Below the pieces are notes generated by a model. That model was not told the origin of the DNA, searched no databases, and was given only the letters and a program-made list of their open reading frames with translations. A stretch of 27,319 nucleotides of DNA, taken from Selenomonas sp. (GTDB lineage Bacteria > Bacillota > Negativicutes > Selenomonadales > Selenomonadaceae). Shown piece by piece: positions 8,680 to 17,019 of the stretch (its first letter is position 1; every line of letters begins with the position of its first letter). A program made the position numbers and the translations under genes. The stretch spans positions 1 to 27,319 of the forward strand of contig JABZYJ010000011.1 in NCBI GenBank assembly GCA_015265235.1, read 5' to 3'.

Positions 8680-10815
8680 TCAGTCACCAAAAAACAGCGC
8701 ATCCATCTCCGCCTGCTCATCTGCCGTCGGCGTATAGCTGCGGCGCGCCGTCATCGCGGCGGCAGTAGGACGCGTGCCCGTCCCGCCCGCAGAGCCGCGC
8801 GGCACACGCCGCCCGGCAAAGTTCGGCTTGCCGCCCGCATCATCCGCCGTCATGCGGCACTGTGGGAATGCCGAGCAGCCCCAGAAGTCACCATGCTTTC
8901 CCTTGCGCTTCAGCATGACACCGCGTCCGCAGGCGGGACAAGGGATCCCCTCGCCGCCCGCCATCTGCGCCGTCCGCGCTGCATCACAGAGATCACGCGC
9001 GAACGCCGCCTGCCCTGCGAGGAACTCCTCGGGCGTCCCCACGCCGTCCGCCATCGCGTGCAGCTGATCCTCCCAGATCGCCGTCGCATCGGGGTACGTC
9101 ATCGTGTCGGGCAGTGCGTCGATGAGCAGGTACGCCTCCGCCGTCGGCGTCAGCACCTTCTTCTTGCCCGCAGCATGGAGAAACTTGCGGCGGATGAGAT
9201 CCTCAATGATGCTTGCGCGCGTCGCCTCCGTCCCAATGCCGGACACATCGCGCAGCATCTTTTTCGCCGCTTCGTCCTTGACGTACTTATGAATCTCCTT
9301 CATCCCTTGGAGCAGCGTCGCAGGCGTAAAGCGCGCGGGCGGCTTCGTCTGCCGCTCCTTCATCTCCGCTGAGACGAACGCCGCCGCGTCGCCCTTTTTC
9401 ATCGGCGGGAGAACCGCGCTTTCCTCGTCCTCCTTCTCTGCATCCTCGGACTCGTTCTTCCCCGTGCGGTACATCGTGCGCCATCCCGCCGTGCGTTCCG
9501 TGCGCCCGCGCGCCGTGAACGTCTCGCCGTGATGCGTCACCTCCGCCTTTGTCTGATCATAGACGTAGTTCGGGCAGAACTGAGCGATATAGGCACGCGC
9601 GATCAGCTCGTAGATATTGCGCTCCATCGCCGTGAGCCGCGCGAGATTCACAGGCACGGTCGTCGGGATGATCGCGTGATGCGCCGAAATCTTCGCGTCG
9701 TTCCACGCACGCGACTTCTTCGCCGGATCTGCCGTCTGTGCCCACGCCGCAAGCGGCGTATCGGGGAGCGCGGTGAGATTGCCGAGAATCTTCGCCGCAT
9801 CCTTGTGCTGGCTCACGGGCAGGTACTCTGCATCGGAGCGCGGATAGCTGGTCAGTTTTTCCTCGTACAGCTTCTGTGCCGTATCGAGCACCTGCTGCGG
9901 CTCATAGCCATAGCGTTTTCCCGCGAGCACCTGCAGGGCCGAGAGTGAAAAGGGCAGCGGCGGCGGCTCCTCCTTTTTCTTGCGCTCATACTTCGTCACC
10001 ACGCCGTCTGCGGGCGGCGCACCAAACGACGCCACGGCAGTATTGACCGCCGCAGGATCCACGAGCCGCCCCTCAGCATCGAGCGGTGTGCGCTCCTCCG
10101 ACGGCTTCCACCGCGCACGGAACGTCTCTCCTGCCTCTGTACGAAAGAGTGCATCGACGAGATAGTAGGTCGCGGGCGTAAAGTGCTCGATCTCGCGCTC
10201 GCGCCGCACGACGAGTGCCAACGTCGGCGTCTTGACCCGGCCGATGGGCAGGACGAGCCGCGCATGACCTGCCCGCCGCGCCGCGAGCGTATAGGCGCGT
10301 GAGAGATTCATCCCGATGAGCCAGTCCGCGCGTGCACGCGCCAGCGCCGAACGTTTCAGCGGAAGGAAATCCCCGTTGTCGCGCAGGTCATTCAGTGCAT
10401 CGTGGATACTCTTGTCATCGAGCGCATTGATGAGAATGCGGCGCACGGGCTTGGTATTGCCGAGATAGTCCAGCACCTCATCGACGAGCAGCTGCCCCTC
10501 GCGGTCGGGGTCGCCGCCGTGCACGATCTCATCGGCGCGCGCGATCAGCCCCTTCACCACGGCGAACTGCTGCGCCGCGCTCTCATTCACAACGAGCTGC
10601 CACTCCTTCGGCAGGATCGGCAGATCCTCTGCGCGCCAGCGTTTCAGCGCAGGATCGTACTCCTCCGGCTCCGCCTGACGCAGCACATGCCCAAAAAGCC
10701 ACGTCACCACACCGCCACCCGTCTCGATCCATCCCGAACCTTTGCTGTGCGGCGCTGGAAGACACGCGGCAAGTGCGCGGCCGACGCTCGGTTTCTCCGC
10801 GATGTAGAGCCTCAT
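8680..10815 (-). CDS. topB: DNA topoisomerase III
   Basis: A type IA topoisomerase that decatenates and relaxes negatively supercoiled DNA. From the ATG at 10815 it has 711 residues. The Toprim domain starts at once (MRLYIAEKPSVGRALAACLP) and holds the acidic HGGDPDREGQLL motif (about 100-110). The catalytic tyrosine is in LTSYPRSDAEYL (about Tyr324). Near the C terminus a topoisomerase zinc finger (CPACGRG, later WGCSAFPQCRM) follows the core. AAGGTG stands 5 bp before the ATG, and ATGA overlaps the stop of the DUF1232 gene, so the two are translationally coupled. It looks like a chromosomal housekeeping copy, with no plasmid or conjugation genes nearby. Confidence 0.94.
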   Translation of the reverse strand: MRLYIAEKPSVGRALAACLPAPHSKGSGWIETGGGVVTWLFGHVLRQAEPEEYDPALKRWRAEDLPILPKEWQLVVNESAAQQFAVVKGLIARADEIVHGGDPDREGQLLVDEVLDYLGNTKPVRRILINALDDKSIHDALNDLRDNGDFLPLKRSALARARADWLIGMNLSRAYTLAARRAGHARLVLPIGRVKTPTLALVVRREREIEHFTPATYYLVDALFRTEAGETFRARWKPSEERTPLDAEGRLVDPAAVNTAVASFGAPPADGVVTKYERKKKEEPPPLPFSLSALQVLAGKRYGYEPQQVLDTAQKLYEEKLTSYPRSDAEYLPVSQHKDAAKILGNLTALPDTPLAAWAQTADPAKKSRAWNDAKISAHHAIIPTTVPVNLARLTAMERNIYELIARAYIAQFCPNYVYDQTKAEVTHHGETFTARGRTERTAGWRTMYRTGKNESEDAEKEDEESAVLPPMKKGDAAAFVSAEMKERQTKPPARFTPATLLQGMKEIHKYVKDEAAKKMLRDVSGIGTEATRASIIEDLIRRKFLHAAGKKKVLTPTAEAYLLIDALPDTMTYPDATAIWEDQLHAMADGVGTPEEFLAGQAAFARDLCDAARTAQMAGGEGIPCPACGRGVMLKRKGKHGDFWGCSAFPQCRMTADDAGGKPNFAGRRVPRGSAGGTGTRPTAAAMTARRSYTPTADEQAEMDALFFGD

Positions 10816-11171
10816 GAAAACACCTTGATAAGCGCCCAGATGAAAATGATGATCCACAGCACCATCAGAATGGATGCGCCAATGAGCAGCCACCTACCGT
10901 AACGCTCCACGCGACGCTCGCCCTCCGTGCGCGTATGCGCGGGCAGCATACGGATCAGCAGCGACGTCGCCGCAGGGAGGATCACCATATCATCCACCGC
11001 CCCCACGAGCGGAATCGTATCGGGGATAATGTCCACCGGACTGATGAGATAGAGCAGCGAGAGCGGAAAGAGAAATTTCACGACACGCGGCGTATCGCGC
11101 TGCAGCATTGCGTAGAGCAGCAGGGCGATGTTGTGCCGCATGGCGCGCAGGAGAACGAGAAATCGCAGCAT
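10812..11171 (-). CDS. DUF1232 (YkvA-type) small membrane protein
   Basis: A 119-residue protein of unknown function. The DUF1232 signature is plain: YLISPVDIIPDTIPLVGAVDD at about 41-61, followed by a hydrophobic stretch. A second membrane helix lies near the C terminus (about 95-115). GGAGG stands just ahead of the ATG, and a strong promoter lies 32-60 bp upstream. It is the first gene of the topB-helicase-CNNM unit and overlaps topB by 4 bp. No function should be inferred beyond membrane location and co-expression. Confidence 0.85.
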   Translation of the reverse strand: MLRFLVLLRAMRHNIALLLYAMLQRDTPRVVKFLFPLSLLYLISPVDIIPDTIPLVGAVDDMVILPAATSLLIRMLPAHTRTEGERRVERYGRWLLIGASILMVLWIIIFIWALIKVFS

Positions 11172-11203
11172 AAAAGCCTCCGATCATGAAGTAAATATGA
11201 TCT

Positions 11204-11232
11204 AGTATACCATTCTGTCCAATCTCTTTCAA
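11204..11232 (-). promoter_or_regulatory. Promoter of the DUF1232-topB-helicase-CNNM unit
   Basis: On the minus strand TTGAAA (11227-11232), a 17-bp spacer and TATACT (11204-11209). This is close to the sigma-70 consensus. It begins directly after the gpmI terminator. Confidence 0.8.
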
Positions 11233-11237
11233 ACGAA

Positions 11238-11266
11238 AAAGGACAGGTGGCATGCACCCGTCCTTT
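11238..11266 (-). terminator. Terminator of the gap-pgk-tpiA-gpmI operon
   Basis: On the minus strand AAAGGAC-GGGTG pairs with CACC-TGTCCTTT around a short loop and runs into TTTTTCGTTT. It lies 22 bp after the gpmI stop. Confidence 0.85.
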
Positions 11267-11287
11267 CCGAGACGAAACGAAATGGTC

Positions 11288-12844
11288 TTACTTCAGCGTC
11301 ACGAGCGGCTTGCCCGTCATCTCCTTCGGGATGGGAAGCCCCGCCAGCGTGAGGAGTGTCGGCGCGATGTCGCAGAGCGCGCCCGTGTGGATATCCTTCA
11401 CACGGTCAGAGACGACGATGAATGGCACGGGATTTGTCGTGTGCTTGGTGAACGGCTGATTGTTGTCGTAGTCCCACATCTTATCCGCGTTGCCGTGGTC
11501 TGCCGTGATGCAGACCTCGCCGCCAACCTCACGGATGGCATCGACGAACCGTCCGACGCAGGTATCGACCGTCTCAACCGCCTTGATGACGGCAGGAACG
11601 ACGCCCGTATGCCCGACCATGTCGCAGTTGGCATAGTTGAGGATAATGAAGTCATACTTACGGGACTTGATCGCCTCGACGACCTTGTCCGTGACCTCGA
11701 TCGCGCTCATCTCGGGCTGCAGATCATAGGTCGCCACCTTCGGCGAATGCACGAGAATGCGATCCTCGCCCTTGTACGGCTGCTCGACACCGCCGTTGAA
11801 GAAGAATGTGACGTGTGCGTACTTCTCCGTCTCCGCGATGCGCAGCTGGGTGTAGCCGAGATCCTGCACGTACTGTCCAAACGTATTGTCGATCTCCTCG
11901 GGCGGGAACGCCACGAGTGCGTTCATCCCTGCCTCGTACTCCGAGAACGTTGCAAAGGGGATCTTAAGCGACTCGTCGCGTGCAAAGCCGTCAAACTTCG
12001 CATCCACAAAGGCATGTGTGAGCTGACGCGCACGGTCGGGACGGAAATTATAGAAAATCGCGCCGTCGCCGTTCTTCATGCCATGATAGCCCTCGACCAC
12101 GAATGGCACGACGAACTCATCCGTCACGCCCTCGGGCTTCTCGCTCGTATCAGCATACGATGCAAGCAGTCCTGCCACAGCGGACTTCGCCACAGTCTTT
12201 GCCTTCGCATGGGCAATCGCCTCATAGGCGAGCTGCTCGCGCTCCCAGCGCTTGTCGCGATCCATGGCGTAGTAACGCCCACTGACCGTAGCGATCTTGC
12301 CGACGCCGATCTCCGCCGCCTTTTTCTCGACCGCCTCGAGATACTCCTGCGCGCTCTTTGGCGGCACGTCGCGCCCGTCGAGGAAGGCATGAATCCAGAC
12401 CTCGGTTAGACCCTCGCGCTTCGCGAGCTCGAGCACGGCAAAGAGATGATCGTCGTGACTGTGCACGCCGCCCGGGGAGACCAAGCCCATGACGTGCAAC
12501 GCGCCGCCGTGCTCCTTGACACCGTGCACGATGGTGAGCAGTGCCTTATTCTTGAAGAAGTCGCCGTTCTTGATGTCACGCGTAATGCGTGTGAGCTGCT
12601 GGTAGACGATACGCCCTGCGCCGATATTCGTATGTCCGACCTCGGAGTTGCCCATCTGCCCGTCCGGCAGACCAACGTACTCACCCGACGCCTGGATTTC
12701 CGTATGCTGGAACTCCTTCATCAGGCCGTCGAGTACAGGCGTCTTTGCCATGGCGATGGCATTGTACTTCAGATCGTTCGGGTCGCCATCCCCGAATCCA
12801 TCCATGATGATGAGCGCAACAGGCGCATTCTTAAGTTTTGCCAT
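11288..12844 (-). CDS. gpmI: 2,3-bisphosphoglycerate-independent phosphoglycerate mutase
   Basis: Interconverts 3- and 2-phosphoglycerate through a phosphoserine intermediate, using Mn2+. The 518-residue length is typical. The alkaline-phosphatase-fold metal sites are visible: MDGFGDGD at the start (Asp15), the catalytic serine in MGNSEVGH (Ser67), HSHDDH, then DGRDVPPKSA, and the C-terminal ADHGNADKM and THTTNPVPFI-type segment (here KHTTNPVPFIV). Last gene of the glycolytic operon, 100 bp after tpiA, with a nested hairpin in the gap. Only a weak ribosome site (AGAAAG) is seen, so translation may be limited or depend on the folded leader. No cofactor-dependent mutase is present here. Confidence 0.96.
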   Translation of the reverse strand: MAKLKNAPVALIIMDGFGDGDPNDLKYNAIAMAKTPVLDGLMKEFQHTEIQASGEYVGLPDGQMGNSEVGHTNIGAGRIVYQQLTRITRDIKNGDFFKNKALLTIVHGVKEHGGALHVMGLVSPGGVHSHDDHLFAVLELAKREGLTEVWIHAFLDGRDVPPKSAQEYLEAVEKKAAEIGVGKIATVSGRYYAMDRDKRWEREQLAYEAIAHAKAKTVAKSAVAGLLASYADTSEKPEGVTDEFVVPFVVEGYHGMKNGDGAIFYNFRPDRARQLTHAFVDAKFDGFARDESLKIPFATFSEYEAGMNALVAFPPEEIDNTFGQYVQDLGYTQLRIAETEKYAHVTFFFNGGVEQPYKGEDRILVHSPKVATYDLQPEMSAIEVTDKVVEAIKSRKYDFIILNYANCDMVGHTGVVPAVIKAVETVDTCVGRFVDAIREVGGEVCITADHGNADKMWDYDNNQPFTKHTTNPVPFIVVSDRVKDIHTGALCDIAPTLLTLAGLPIPKEMTGKPLVTLK

Positions 12845-12882
12845 AATATTGGTATCTTTCTAAGAGCTTTCGCTCAAAACTC

Positions 12883-12925
12883 GTATGGCGCTTCATTTCC
12901 GCTGAGCGGAAAATCCACGCCATAC
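12883..12925 (-). repeat. Nested inverted repeat between tpiA and gpmI
   Basis: An outer pair GTATGGCG / CGCCATAC (12883-12890 and 12918-12925) encloses an inner near-perfect palindrome TTTCCGCTGAGCGGAAA (12896-12912). A further small GAGC-TTTC-GCTC hairpin lies at 12864-12875. No U-tract follows, so this is not a normal terminator. It may be a processing or stabilising structure, a leader affecting gpmI translation, or an inserted palindromic repeat. Confidence 0.6.
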
Positions 12926-12943
12926 AAAATGAGGGTACGATAA

Positions 12944-13693
12944 TCAGAAGTTCACGATTGCCGCGAAATCCTGTGCCTTCAGCGAGGCACCGCCGACGAG
13001 TGCACCGTCGACATTCGGCTGCTGCATGAGATCCTTGATTGTCGCTGGCTTGACACTGCCGCCGTACTGGATGCGGATCGCATCGGCTGCCTGCGCATTG
13101 AACTTCTTCGCGACGGCCTCGCGGATCGCCTTGCAGACCTCCTCTGCCTGCTCGAACGTTGCCGTCTTGCCCGTACCGATCGCCCAGATCGGCTCATAGG
13201 CGATGACGAGCTTGCCTGCCTCGTCCGCCGTAAAGCCCTCGAGCGCGGCGTTGATCTGCGCAACGACGTGCGCGATATACGTGCCCGCCTCGCGGATGGC
13301 AAGCGACTCGCCGCAGCAGATGATCGGCGTGATGCCGGCTGCGTATGCAGCACGAGCGCGCTTGTTGACGCCCTCATCCGTCTCGCCGAAGTAGTCGCGG
13401 CGCTCGCTGTGTCCGAGGATGACGTAGTCCACGCCGATCTCTTTCAGCATATCCGTCGAGAGCTCGCCCGTATAGGCACCGCTCTTCTCCCAGTGCACAT
13501 TCTGCGCACCGATGTGGATGTTCGTGCCCTTGACCGCATCGGCGACAGCGGCGAGTGCCGTTGCCGTCGGGCAGGCGACGACCGTGACCTTTGCATCCTT
13601 GACGAGCGGGATCAGCTCCTTGACGAGCGAAACGCCTGCGGCGATCGTATTGTTCATCTTCCAGTTGCCGGCGATAATCGGGGTCCGTGCCAT
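12944..13693 (-). CDS. tpiA: Triosephosphate isomerase
   Basis: Interconverts dihydroxyacetone phosphate and glyceraldehyde 3-phosphate. 249 residues, a complete TIM barrel. Catalytic positions: Lys12 in GNWKMN, His95 in ILGHSERR, Glu167 in AYEPIWAIGTGKTA, with the mobile loop following; IQYGGSVKP and the phosphate-binding GGASL are near the end. The ATG at 13693 is preceded by AGAAGGAG with suitable spacing; a TTG at 13714 would add seven residues with no ribosome site. It sits 33 bp after pgk in the same operon. Confidence 0.97.
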   Translation of the reverse strand: MARTPIIAGNWKMNNTIAAGVSLVKELIPLVKDAKVTVVACPTATALAAVADAVKGTNIHIGAQNVHWEKSGAYTGELSTDMLKEIGVDYVILGHSERRDYFGETDEGVNKRARAAYAAGITPIICCGESLAIREAGTYIAHVVAQINAALEGFTADEAGKLVIAYEPIWAIGTGKTATFEQAEEVCKAIREAVAKKFNAQAADAIRIQYGGSVKPATIKDLMQQPNVDGALVGGASLKAQDFAAIVNF

Positions 13694-13726
13694 AGTTTTC
13701 TCCTTCTGTATCAAACGTAGATGTTC

Positions 13727-14920
13727 TTACTTGTCTGCGATGGCTGCAATGCCCGGCATCTCCTTGCCCTCAAGGAACTCGAGCGTCGCGCCGCCGCCCG
13801 TCGAGACGTGGGAGATCTTGTCCGTCAGCCCCGTCTTCTTGAGCGCCGCGATGGAGTCGCCGCCGCCGACGATGCTCGTCGCACCGGCCTCGGTTGCATC
13901 CGCAACCGCCTTTGCCACAGCCAGCGTGCCCTTTGCGAACTCGTCGCACTCAAAGACACCCATCGGTCCGTTCCAGATGATCGTCTTGGCGCCCTTCAGT
14001 GCATTGACGTACTCCTCGGAGGTCTTCGGACCGCTGTCGAGTGCCTGCCAGCCGTCGGGGATCTTGTCCACGTCGACCGTCTTCGTGTCGGCATCCGCCG
14101 CAAACTTATCCGCAATGACGACATCGACAGGCAGGACAACCTTCACGCCCTTCTTCTCCGCCTTCTCAAGCAGTTCCTTTGCGAGGCCGATCTTGTCACG
14201 CTCGCAGAGAGAATCGCCGATCGGGTATCCCTTTGATGCGTCAAAGGTATGCGCCATGCCGCCGCCGATGATGATCGTGTCAACCTTCTCGATCATGTTG
14301 CTGATGACGCCGATCTTGTCGGAGACCTTTGCCCCACCGATGATCGCAACGAACGGACGCTGCGGGTTCTCGAGCGTCTTGCCGATGTAGTTGATCTCCT
14401 TCTCCATCAGGAATCCCGCGACCGTCTCGATGTACTTCGGCACGCCCGCATTCGAGGCATGCGCACGATGCGAAACGCCAAACGCATCGTCCACAGCGAC
14501 ATCGGCGAGCGATGCGAGCTGCTTTGCGAAGGCGGGATCGTTCTTCTTCTCCTCTTTGTGATAGCGCAGGTTCTCGAGCAGGAGGACTTCGCCCGGCTGC
14601 AGGCCTGCTGCGAGCTTCTCCGCCTCGGAGCCGACGCAGTCGGAGGCCCACTTGACCTCACGGCCAAGGAGCTCCGCGAGATGCTTGACGAGATGCTTCG
14701 TGCTGAACTTATCCTCGCGCGCCTCGGTCGGACGGCCGATGTGGCAGGCGATGATGAGCGCCGCGCCGCCATCGAGCAGATAGTTCAGCGTCGGCAGCGT
14801 GCGCACCATGCGCGTATCGTTCGTGATGTTCATCTCGGCATCAAACGGAACGTTGTAGTCCACGCGGACAAATACCTTCTTGCCCTTGACGTCGATATCC
14901 TTAATTGTTTTTTTGTTCAT
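13727..14920 (-). CDS. pgk: Phosphoglycerate kinase
   Basis: Transfers the acyl phosphate of 1,3-bisphosphoglycerate to ADP. 397 residues in two domains. N-terminal substrate motif VRVDYNVPF (usual form RVDFNVP), the ACHIGRP loop, the KVSDKIGVI segment after GGA, then GPMGVFECDEFAKGT and the C-terminal nucleotide loop GGGDSIAAL (usually GGGDSAAA). These small substitutions are conservative. The ATG at 14920 has GGAGGGG 5 bp upstream. A terminator-like hairpin lies between this gene and gap, so pgk-tpiA-gpmI may be made at a lower level than gap. Confidence 0.97.
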   Translation of the reverse strand: MNKKTIKDIDVKGKKVFVRVDYNVPFDAEMNITNDTRMVRTLPTLNYLLDGGAALIIACHIGRPTEAREDKFSTKHLVKHLAELLGREVKWASDCVGSEAEKLAAGLQPGEVLLLENLRYHKEEKKNDPAFAKQLASLADVAVDDAFGVSHRAHASNAGVPKYIETVAGFLMEKEINYIGKTLENPQRPFVAIIGGAKVSDKIGVISNMIEKVDTIIIGGGMAHTFDASKGYPIGDSLCERDKIGLAKELLEKAEKKGVKVVLPVDVVIADKFAADADTKTVDVDKIPDGWQALDSGPKTSEEYVNALKGAKTIIWNGPMGVFECDEFAKGTLAVAKAVADATEAGATSIVGGGDSIAALKKTGLTDKISHVSTGGGATLEFLEGKEMPGIAAIADK

Positions 14921-14941
14921 GCTGTCCCCTCCATAAAGAAA

Positions 14942-14973
14942 CGAGATCCGGCCCAAACATCGGCCGGACCTCG
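14942..14973 (-). terminator. Terminator-like hairpin between gap and pgk
   Basis: On the minus strand CGAGGTCCGGCC pairs with GGCCGGATCTCG (one mismatch, 8-nt loop) and is followed by TTTCTTTAT and then the pgk ribosome site. It is well placed to end a share of gap transcripts or to protect the gap mRNA 3' end after processing. Confidence 0.65.
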
Positions 14974-15039
14974 AAAGATCGTATGCTGTAGGAGAGCATG
15001 GAGCATATCCTGCCCTCCCAAGAAAACAATGTTTACTTA

Positions 15040-16053
15040 TCAGCCGAGTTCAGCAAAGTACTTGATCGTGCGAACCATCTGGCTCGTGTAGCTGTTCTCG
15101 TTGTCGTACCAGGAGACGACCTGGACGAGCGTGTTGCCGTCGCCCGTGTCGCTGACCATCGTCTGCGTTGCATCGAAGATCGAGCCATAGGTCGTGCCGA
15201 TGATGTCGCTGGAGACGATCTCGTCCGTGTTGTAGCCGAACGACTCCGTCGCCTCTTTCTTCATCTGTGCGTTGACCTGATCGACCGTGACCTTGCCCTC
15301 GACCACTGCGTAGAGGAGCGTCGTCGAGCCCGTCGGGGTCGGAACGCGCTGTGCCGAGCCGATGAGCTTGCCGTTGAGCTCGGGGATGACAAGGCCGATC
15401 GCCTTTGCCGCACCCGTCGAGTTCGGGACGATGTTGACTGCTGCTGCACGGCTGCGGCGCAGGTCGCCCTTGCGCTGCGGGCCGTCAAGCGGCATCTGAT
15501 CGCCCGTGTAGGCATGAATCGTCGTCATGATGCCGCTCTTGATCGGAGCGAGATCGTTCAGTGCCTTTGCCATTGGTGCAAGGCAGTTCGTCGTGCAGGA
15601 TGCTGCCGAGATGACCTTGTCCGCCTTCGTCAGCGTCTTGTGGTTGACGTTGAAGACGATCGTCGGGAGATCGTTGCCCGCAGGAGCGGAGATGACGACC
15701 TTCTTTGCGCCGGCCTTGATATGTGCCTCAGCCTTTGCCTTTGCCGTGTAGAAGCCCGTGCACTCGAGCACAACATCGACATCATGCTTGCCCCAAGGGA
15801 TCTGCGTTGCATCCGCCTGTGCGTAGATGTTGATCTTCTTGCCGTTGACCGTGATGGAGTCCTCACCGGCCTCAACGGAATCTGCATACTTATAGCGACC
15901 CTGCGTGGAGTCATACTTCAAGAGATGGGCGAGCATCTTCGGGCTCGTCAGATCGTTGATTGCGACGACTTCATAGCCGGGCGCATCGAACATCTGACGG
16001 AAGGCGAGACGACCGATACGACCGAATCCATTGATAGCAACTTTTACTGCCAT
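15040..16053 (-). CDS. gap: Glyceraldehyde-3-phosphate dehydrogenase, type I
   Basis: Oxidises and phosphorylates glyceraldehyde 3-phosphate with NAD+. 337 residues from the ATG at 16053, which has AGGGGG 7 bp upstream. The Rossmann start is INGFGRIGRLAFRQ, the residue after the second strand is Asp (AINDLT), favouring NAD over NADP. The catalytic Cys153 is in SAASCTTNCLAP and the partner histidine in IHAYTGDQ. SWYDNENSYTSQMV is at the C terminus. It is the first gene of the glycolytic operon behind a strong promoter. Confidence 0.97.
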   Translation of the reverse strand: MAVKVAINGFGRIGRLAFRQMFDAPGYEVVAINDLTSPKMLAHLLKYDSTQGRYKYADSVEAGEDSITVNGKKINIYAQADATQIPWGKHDVDVVLECTGFYTAKAKAEAHIKAGAKKVVISAPAGNDLPTIVFNVNHKTLTKADKVISAASCTTNCLAPMAKALNDLAPIKSGIMTTIHAYTGDQMPLDGPQRKGDLRRSRAAAVNIVPNSTGAAKAIGLVIPELNGKLIGSAQRVPTPTGSTTLLYAVVEGKVTVDQVNAQMKKEATESFGYNTDEIVSSDIIGTTYGSIFDATQTMVSDTGDGNTLVQVVSWYDNENSYTSQMVRTIKYFAELG

Positions 16054-16127
16054 TGAAATACCCCCTGTGCGTTCCCTAAACATCATGCGCTGCAGGGCTT
16101 TCCTGCCGCGCGCTCATTACGCTTTAT

Positions 16128-16155
16128 ATTATAAACCATTCCCAATAAAAGTCAA
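16128..16155 (-). promoter_or_regulatory. Promoter of the gap operon
   Basis: On the minus strand TTGACT (16150-16155), a 16-bp spacer and TATAAT (16128-16133). A small hairpin (GCAGG-AAAGC-CCTGC) lies in the leader at about 16091-16106. Confidence 0.82.
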
Positions 16156-16208
16156 ACTGTTTATCCTCCTATCGGCACTCATTTTCATGATTTCTTTATG
16201 GAAAATGC

Positions 16209-16238
16209 TTGCAAAGCCTCGTGAATTTTCGCTAAAAT
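16209..16238 (+). promoter_or_regulatory. Probable promoter of the aldolase-mtnA pair
   Basis: TTGCAA (16209-16214), an 18-bp spacer and TAAAAT (16233-16238), then AAGGAGGAG and the ATG at 16267. It is divergent from the gap promoter, about 55 bp away. Confidence 0.6.
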
Positions 16239-16266
16239 ATGACTATGGATAAGGAGGAGCGGCATC

Positions 16267-16911
16267 ATGTTGGAAGCAATCAAAGAAACGGTACTCCACT
16301 ATGCACAGCAGGCGGAACGCGACGGGTTGTGCCGTCATCGTGCGGGCAATTTCAGCATCCGTGACATAGAGAGCGGCTATATCTGCATCACGCCGACGGG
16401 CATGGACCGCATGGAAATGCAGACGGACGACATCGTTGTCATCGACGGCACGGGACACACCGTCGAGGCCTGCAGCGGACAGCGGCCGACGAGCGAACTG
16501 ATGATGCACTGCGCCATCTATCGGAACCGCAGCGACGTACACGCCGTTGCGCATACACACTCGCGCGCAGCGACCGCCTTTGCCGTCATGAATAAGCCCA
16601 TCCCCGCCATCGTCTATGAGCTCTCCCTCCTCGGCTGCCGTGAGGGCTATGTGCCTGTCGCTCCCTACGGTCGGCCCGGTACACGAGCGGCTGCAGAAAA
16701 TGTTCTCCAGCCGCTCTCCATTGCCAATGTCGCCCTCATGCAGGCACACGGCGTCGTCGCCGTTGCCGCCGACCTCAAGGAAGCGCTCCTGCGCGCAAGC
16801 TACGTCGAAGAACTCGCCGACATCTACTACCGCACCCTCACGGTCCTCGGGCACGAGCCGGAGACCATCCCGGCAGACGAACTCGCCAAGTGGAAATATC
16901 CGACCATGTAA
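16267..16911 (+). CDS. Class II aldolase/adducin family protein (likely sugar-phosphate aldolase)
   Basis: A 214-residue zinc enzyme of the fuculose-phosphate aldolase fold. Visible: AGNFSIRD near the N terminus, the catalytic Glu77 in RPTSELMMH, the zinc ligands His96 and His98 in AHTHS and His161 in QAHGVVA, and a C-terminal helix with YVEELADIYYRT. The spacing agrees with FucA (Glu73, His92, His94, His155). The adjacent mtnA suggests the substrate is 5-methylthioribulose 1-phosphate or 5-deoxyribulose 1-phosphate, as in the DHAP shunt (aldolase Ald2), or that the protein is the MtnB dehydratase of the same superfamily. The SELMM catalytic pattern favours an aldolase. AAGGAGGAG precedes the ATG. 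Confidence 0.82.
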   Translation: MLEAIKETVLHYAQQAERDGLCRHRAGNFSIRDIESGYICITPTGMDRMEMQTDDIVVIDGTGHTVEACSGQRPTSELMMHCAIYRNRSDVHAVAHTHSRAATAFAVMNKPIPAIVYELSLLGCREGYVPVAPYGRPGTRAAAENVLQPLSIANVALMQAHGVVAVAADLKEALLRASYVEELADIYYRTLTVLGHEPETIPADELAKWKYPTM

Positions 16912-17019
16912 TGCAGTCACCCAATCAGCTGTGCCCTTTGGGCTTGCTTCTTGGACAGGTCAGCAGGGCGACCACTTGCGGCAACGAGGTCACATCCGTT
17001 ATACGAAAAGAGGCACACA

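Noticed and set aside
16243..16920. A 225-codon minus-strand frame opposite the class II aldolase
   Set aside because: The + strand frame carries all catalytic residues and a strong ribosome site; the reverse frame has no recognisable motif.
16951..17019. A longer mtnA start at TTG 16951
   Set aside because: The extra 23 residues do not match the family, and the ATG at 17020 has AGAGG at the right distance.
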